From: Botryllus schlosseri
Taxonomy: Eukaryota > Chordata > Ascidiacea > Stolidobranchia > Styelidae
Reading direction: 5' to 3'
NCBI GenBank assembly: GCA_000444245.1
Contig: ATSW01002083.1
Coordinates: 1-20,766, forward strand
DNA: 20,766 nucleotides
This document shows positions 18,606-20,766 of the stretch, one piece after another. The position numbers and the translations under genes are program-made. The first letter of the stretch is position 1. Each line of letters begins with the position of its first letter. The notes under the pieces were generated by a model. That model searched no databases and was not told the origin of the DNA. It worked only from the letters and a program-made list of their open reading frames with translations.

Positions 18606-19628
18606 AAGGGGACACCCTGACCCGTAGCGTCACCCACATACACATGCATCCCGTAATCACAGCCATAGTCATTACAAGCATCGATTGAATATCACAGGAA
18701 ACGTGGCTGATCAGCGGTAATTTGGAGTATTTTTAAAATATGCTGTTTGTATCAAAGAATTTCCGAGATTTGCTATTGCCGTTACAAATAACCCGAAAGC
18801 AATACCAGAGCAATGAAATGCTCTATGGGTAATATTTCATGATGCTTCATTTTTCCCTATTAGACGTAGTTCCTTCCATATTCCGAGCAGAACCTCGGTA
18901 AACGCGCCACAGAATATTTGTAAACCAGAAACCTTTTTCGAAATGCAACAATGGTTGAGAGCAATGCGAATTTTCACCTCTGCATGCAATTTTGATGATC
19001 ATTTTGATTTTCGCAATAAGTTTGATCTGATTTATTACTTTTTTAATGAGTCGCTTGCAATGAGAGTTACAAAAAAGCACAATTCATCTTTCGAACTTGA
19101 ATGGACGAGGAGGACGTAGTTTGATTTTTGTCCTTAAAGTTCTTTTTGCGGCATATACACCGACTCATGATATACATACACACGATCTGTGCCTATGCAT
19201 ACCGNGAGTGCATTATGTGCATATGTCGACAAGGAAGGTGCAGATAGAGCCTGTTACGGCTTTCTAATTNTTGCACCACCCCTATATGCTATCCCAGTAT
19301 GATATAATTAATCCATACTGACACGGCCAAATTTTTCCACTTATGAATCGCATGGTCTCACTGGTTTCCAGGATTTCAACTCTACTTTCAATCTTATATC
19401 AACACTGCCTGTTTTCAACATTACCACTCCGGCTGGNAACAATGATTTGAGTTGAGCAGCGAGAGATGGTCTTTTATAAGTACTGACATTATGTGCTTCT
19501 TGCCACTGAGAGNTCATTTATCAACAAGAATGATAGTATCGATACTATTTTTCACTGTGGAATCCTTGAGTTACCCGACTAGACTTGAAGTCTAGTTACA
19601 GCCACGTAAAATCACTCGAGGAATGGAG
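18606..19628. other. No recognisable gene or repeat
   Basis: About 1.0 kb. A 77-codon minus frame (18847-19080) has no family resemblance. Four of the window's N bases lie between 19205 and 19513. No inverted ends were found. Confidence 0.4.
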
Positions 19629-19983
19629 CAANGGTTCTCAAAAGGGGGTCTGCGAAGCATTTTCAAAGGGTCAACAAAACTCGGAAATTTGCAGAATGAT
19701 TGATGACTAGGGCGATTATTTTTGACATGTCAAAAAAGTCAAAATTAGGTAAAAATTATAGCGTTGAGTCAAAAAATGTCAAAATTGTTTACAAAGTTAA
19801 AACTTTTTTGCAACCTGCATTTCGTTTGTGTCGTAGATTTTGCACTCTTGTCTCTCGGTGAACTTACCAATTAACATTTCGCAGCTTGTAGCATATTTAT
19901 AGGCCTACCGTTGTAGACGGCCCATTGACCGCTCATCGTAAATCCTAAACATTCAAACGAAACAAATAGGTTGACATGGTGTT

Positions 19984-20199
19984 ATGCTCAGTACCGCAAT
20001 ATCCCAACTGAAGCAAGACTGCGTGGGCATTGCATGGTTCTTACATCAAGCAGCGCATGATGTGCCAACAACTGCTGCTGTTGAACGTTCTTTCACCATT
20101 CTTGGTGAGCTACTTTGTAAGGACAGACACTTTCTACCCAAGAATGTAGGAAAGTGTCTTTCGTTGTACTACAAACATTTTGAATTATTTCTACCATAA
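19984..20199 (+). pseudogene. hAT transposase C-terminal fragment
   Basis: The 71-codon frame contains DVPTTAAVERSFTILGELL, then CKDRHFLPKNV and YYKHFE. The A-x-E-R-x-F/S core with following K/R-x-R and L-x-x-x-N-V is the conserved C-terminal dimerisation segment of hAT transposases. It corresponds to roughly the last 60 residues of a protein usually several hundred long, so the RNase H-like catalytic core is absent. It ends in TAA at 20197-20199. The ATG at 19984 is just the first Met in the open part, not a credible start. It lies in the element with TAGGG ends, on the same strand as the smaller remnant at 20303-20365. Confidence 0.85.
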
Positions 20200-20302
20200 T
20201 GCGTAATGTAACTACTGAGATTATTCATAGGGCCAGATTTCGTTAAAATAACGTTTTTTCATGCAAAAATTTGTCAGTTTTTGAGGAAAAAACTTTTTTT
20301 CC

Positions 20303-20365
20303 AGGCCAAACTTCTTTGTAATGACAGACAGTTCCAACCAGAAATGAAGATTTGTAGTACAATTT
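20303..20365 (+). pseudogene. Second remnant of the same hAT transposase C-terminus
   Basis: The frame GCC-AAA-CTT reads AKLLCNDRQFQPEMKICSTI then TAA. This parallels GELLCKDRHFLPKNVGKC of the upstream frame (LLC, DR, F and P kept). At the DNA level CTTTGTAATGACAGACA matches CTTTGTAAGGACAGACA at 20112-20128 with one difference. It is a short diverged duplicate about 100 bases after the first stop. Confidence 0.7.
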
Positions 20366-20766
20366 AAAATATGAGGGAAAACACCTACTTCGCATACGTT
20401 AGGTCAAATTAGGTCACATACGTTAAATCAAATTAGGTCATTAAGATTTTTGAAGTAAAAATATGTCAAAATTTTGATTTTTTAGGTCAACATCTTCAGT
20501 GTTTTAGATTAAAAAAATCGCCCTACTGATAACCTAATTTGTATTTCTTTGAATTAGGTAAATTACGAGGCAGATTCGCTTCATATATGCTAAAACTTCA
20601 AGACTCACATCAACGGGATGGACATTTTGTTGTGGTCTGTGGAAAAATTAAAAAGTTGGAGTAGTAAGCTCAATCAGGGTGACATCGAAATGTTTGCAAA
20701 ACTCCATTTACTCCTGTCAACCACAATTCCAAAGTGAGAGGCTTGATGGAATTGAGACTGCCAAGG

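Larger units (their letters stand above)
19708..20525 (+). mobile_element. TAGGG-type hAT element (818 bp) nested in F2 copy 3
   Basis: The left end is TAGGGCGATTATTTTTGAC and the right end on the other strand is TAGGGCGATTTTTTTAATC. The flanks are TTGATGAC (19700-19707) and CTGATAAC (20526-20533), 6 of 8 equal. Removing the element and one flank restores the F2 sequence. Subterminal GTCAAAATTAGGT motifs recur on both sides (about 19735-19790 and 20400-20480). Inside are two remnants of a hAT transposase C-terminus. It is an internally deleted derivative of an autonomous element. Confidence 0.82.
19629..20766 (-). mobile_element. hAT element, family F2 copy 3, inverted, interrupted, runs off window
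   Basis: It starts CAANGGTTCTCAAAAGGGGG, the F2 right end read in reverse. It then matches the reverse complement of F2 copy 2: GCATTTTCA, AATGATTGA, (insertion), CCTAATTTGTA, GAATTAGG, TTCGCTTCA, CTAAAAC, GACTCACATCA. The match resumes after base 20533, showing that the 19708-20525 element landed inside it. The other end lies beyond 20766. Confidence 0.75.

Noticed and set aside
1-20766. Search for CRISPR arrays, operons, rRNA, and retrovirus-like or Polinton-like elements
   Set aside because: None seen. No spaced direct repeats, no reverse transcriptase, integrase or capsid motifs, and no long terminal direct repeats.

Overview
The window is animal nuclear DNA. It holds spliced coding exons with GT/AG borders, is AT-rich, has little coding sequence and is packed with decayed DNA transposons. 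The one solid host gene belongs to the CYP7/CYP8/CYP39 cytochrome P450 group (cholesterol 7-alpha-hydroxylase and prostacyclin synthase relatives). That, together with the repeat content, suggests a marine invertebrate, perhaps a deuterostome. The species cannot be named from the sequence alone. Sixteen single N bases, mostly in two clusters, suggest a shotgun consensus of a polymorphic genome.

Layout. Bases 1-1006 are the right part of a hAT element (family F1, copy A) carrying a short LINE/SINE tail insertion. Bases 1007-2273 hold nothing recognisable. Bases 2274-6993 contain the last three exons of the P450 gene on the + strand. Its two introns hold at least four MITE-like elements. The N-terminal half of the protein was not found and probably lies to the left of the window. 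Bases 7000-11012 have a LINE tail with an (ATG)6 run, a 152-bp hAT remnant, a 787-bp hAT element with long terminal inverted repeats, and F2 copy 1, which contains a probable tRNA-derived SINE. Bases 11013-14822 are F1 copy B, a nested structure with a piggyBac-like element at a TTAA and a 427-bp hAT MITE at a perfect 8-bp duplication. Bases 14823-16563 have no gene. Bases 16564-17340 are F2 copy 2. Bases 17341-19628 hold a possible hAT end, a candidate immunoglobulin-like exon and a third copy of repeat family R3. Bases 19629-20766 are F2 copy 3, inverted and interrupted by a TAGGG-type hAT element that still encodes the C-terminus of its transposase.

The most interesting signal comes from comparing sister repeat copies. 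At three places one copy has TAGGCCTA, TAGGCTA or TAGCCTA where the other has a plain TA. The full palindrome and its 7-base forms recur throughout the window. This looks like micro-insertions or excision footprints at TA dinucleotides, possibly left by an unseen TA-targeting transposon with GGC...GCC ends. No retrovirus-like, Polinton-like or toxin element was recognised.
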